From: Spirochaeta sp.
Lineage (GTDB): Bacteria > Spirochaetota > Spirochaetia > DSM-2461
Length of the DNA: 5,404 bases
Direction of reading: 5' to 3'
Assembly (NCBI GenBank): GCA_030635565.1
Contig: DAOVYP010000180.1
Span: 1-5,404 of the forward strand
The notes below the pieces were generated by a model. That model had not been told where the DNA came from and did not search any database. It worked only from the letters and a program-made list of their open reading frames with translations. Position numbers and translations under genes: made by a program. Of the stretch, positions 4,337 to 5,404 are shown in pieces; position 1 is the stretch's first letter, and every line of letters begins with the position of its first letter.

Positions 4337-5404
4337 TGGAGAACGGTACCCGGCTCGTTCTGGAGGCGAATGGAATCAGGAAAGTATATCCCGGAACCAT
4401 TGCGCTTCAAGATGTCGATTTCAAGGTTTACAGCGGCAGAATAAATTCCCTTGTCGGAGAAAACGGCGCCGGCAAATCCACCCTTATGAAGATCATCGCG
4501 GGTATTGAAAGCCCGAGCGCCGGTGAAATGCTCTTATTTGACGATGACGGGAAGTCTGAGAATATTACTTTTAATTCAATCAGGGATGCGGTGCAGAAAG
4601 GCATCGGAATCGTGCATCAGGAACTCAATCTTTTCAGCGACCTGGATGTAACCGAGAACATCTTCATGAATAAAGAGCGGACAAAGTACGGGAATCTTTA
4701 CATCGATCATGCGGCGCAGATGAAAGAAGCCCGTAAAGTCCTCAAGAAACTTGGACAGGATATAGATCCGGGCACAGCAGTTCGAGATCTTCGTCTGGGT
4801 CAACAGCAAATCGTCGAAATCGCAAAAACAATGATCGATGAACCCCGGATACTTATCATGGATGAACCGACATCGTCCTTGAGCATACCCGAAGTTCGAG
4901 TCCTGTTCAGCGTGATGGAAGACCTGAAGAATCACGGTGTCGCCATCATTTATATTTCACACCGTCTTGAAGAGATTAAGGAACTCGGCGATTACATCAC
5001 GATACTCCGGGACTCACGGTTTATCCACTCCGGCCTGGTGGAAAATATAGAAATGCCCGACATCATCGAAAAGATGGTGGGACGTGATCCCAAAAAATTC
5101 TTCAGCGGCCAGGCACATGAAACAGGACAGGAGCTGCTCAGTGTCAAAGATATGACCCTTCCCAGGTATGGCGGCGGTTTTACCCTGGACAAGGTTTCAT
5201 TTCAAGTGCGTAAGGGCGAGGTGCTTGGAATCTATGGGCTCATGGGGGCCGGTCGAACCGAGCTGCTGGAAAGTCTGATGGGCGGCATGGATAATGCCGC
5301 TGGCGAAATATGGCTGGAAGGCCGGCGTATTGACAAAATGGATATGAAGGATCGTCTTGAGGCCGGCCTTGTTCTGATTCCCGAGGAGAGACAGCGTGAG
5401 GGAC
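4333..5404 (+). CDS. Sugar ABC transporter ATP-binding protein (RbsA/MglA-like), cut by window end
   Basis: Only the first 357 codons lie in the window; the family usually has about 500. The protein is a tandem ATPase that powers a CUT2-type importer at the inner face of the membrane. The first domain has Walker A GENGAGKST (42-50), Q-loop Q96, signature LRLGQQQ (153-159), Walker B ILIMDEP (173-179) and H210. The second domain starts near 270 and has the degenerate Walker A GLMGAGRTE (302-310), with arginine for lysine as is normal in this family. The signature serine is replaced by R154. ATG 4333 overlaps the DUF2291 stop by 4 nt (ATGA). ATG 4336 is equally possible and better spaced (8 nt) from AAGG at 4324-4327. 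The tight overlap implies translational coupling. The permease gene is expected next. The family call is very secure. Confidence 0.95.
   Translation, partial: MMENGTRLVLEANGIRKVYPGTIALQDVDFKVYSGRINSLVGENGAGKSTLMKIIAGIESPSAGEMLLFDDDGKSENITFNSIRDAVQKGIGIVHQELNLFSDLDVTENIFMNKERTKYGNLYIDHAAQMKEARKVLKKLGQDIDPGTAVRDLRLGQQQIVEIAKTMIDEPRILIMDEPTSSLSIPEVRVLFSVMEDLKNHGVAIIYISHRLEEIKELGDYITILRDSRFIHSGLVENIEMPDIIEKMVGRDPKKFFSGQAHETGQELLSVKDMTLPRYGGGFTLDKVSFQVRKGEVLGIYGLMGAGRTELLESLMGGMDNAAGEIWLEGRRIDKMDMKDRLEAGLVLIPEERQREG

Noticed and set aside
4576..4935. Minus-strand open frame of 119 codons opposite the ATPase gene.
   Set aside because: The + strand carries intact ABC ATPase motifs throughout; the reverse frame has no recognisable protein features.

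Overview
The window fits an anaerobic or facultative bacterium of moderate GC content. A spirochaete such as a Spirochaeta or Sediminispirochaeta relative is my best guess. That guess rests on the 'FANGG'-type mature start of the binding protein, and on the pairing of glycyl-radical enzyme biology with CUT2-type sugar import. It is inference, not proof. All six genes are on the + strand and tightly packed, in two blocks.

Block 1 (about 1-2433) is a three-gene run. It starts with a glycyl-radical-enzyme activase (radical SAM plus two ferredoxin-type [4Fe-4S] motifs). Two nt later comes a DUF4037 protein carrying a nucleotidyltransferase-like GS...DxD motif, and 11 nt after that a DUF4125 protein. 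The glycyl-radical enzyme that the activase would serve is not in the window; it probably lies upstream. The jobs of the DUF4037 and DUF4125 proteins are unknown, and their close packing with an activase is the least explained part of the window.

Block 2 (about 2496-5404, running off the right edge) is an import operon of the ribose/galactose (CUT2) ABC type. It opens with a clear sigma70-like promoter (TTGACT-16-TACAAT). A 14-bp LacI/GalR-family operator-like palindrome sits at the predicted start of transcription, and the leader RNA can fold into a 12-bp hairpin that shares bases with the operator. The genes are a secreted substrate-binding protein, a DUF2291 lipoprotein, and a two-domain ATPase cut off after 357 codons. 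A strong GC-rich hairpin between the first two genes probably sets a higher yield of binding protein than of the rest. The permease is expected just beyond the window.

The two blocks may belong to one catabolic locus: import of a sugar or polyol by block 2, and its breakdown by a glycyl-radical enzyme (for example a dehydratase or lyase) activated by block 1. This link rests on adjacency only. No tRNA, rRNA, CRISPR array, insertion sequence or origin was seen, and no gap longer than 300 bases lacks a gene.
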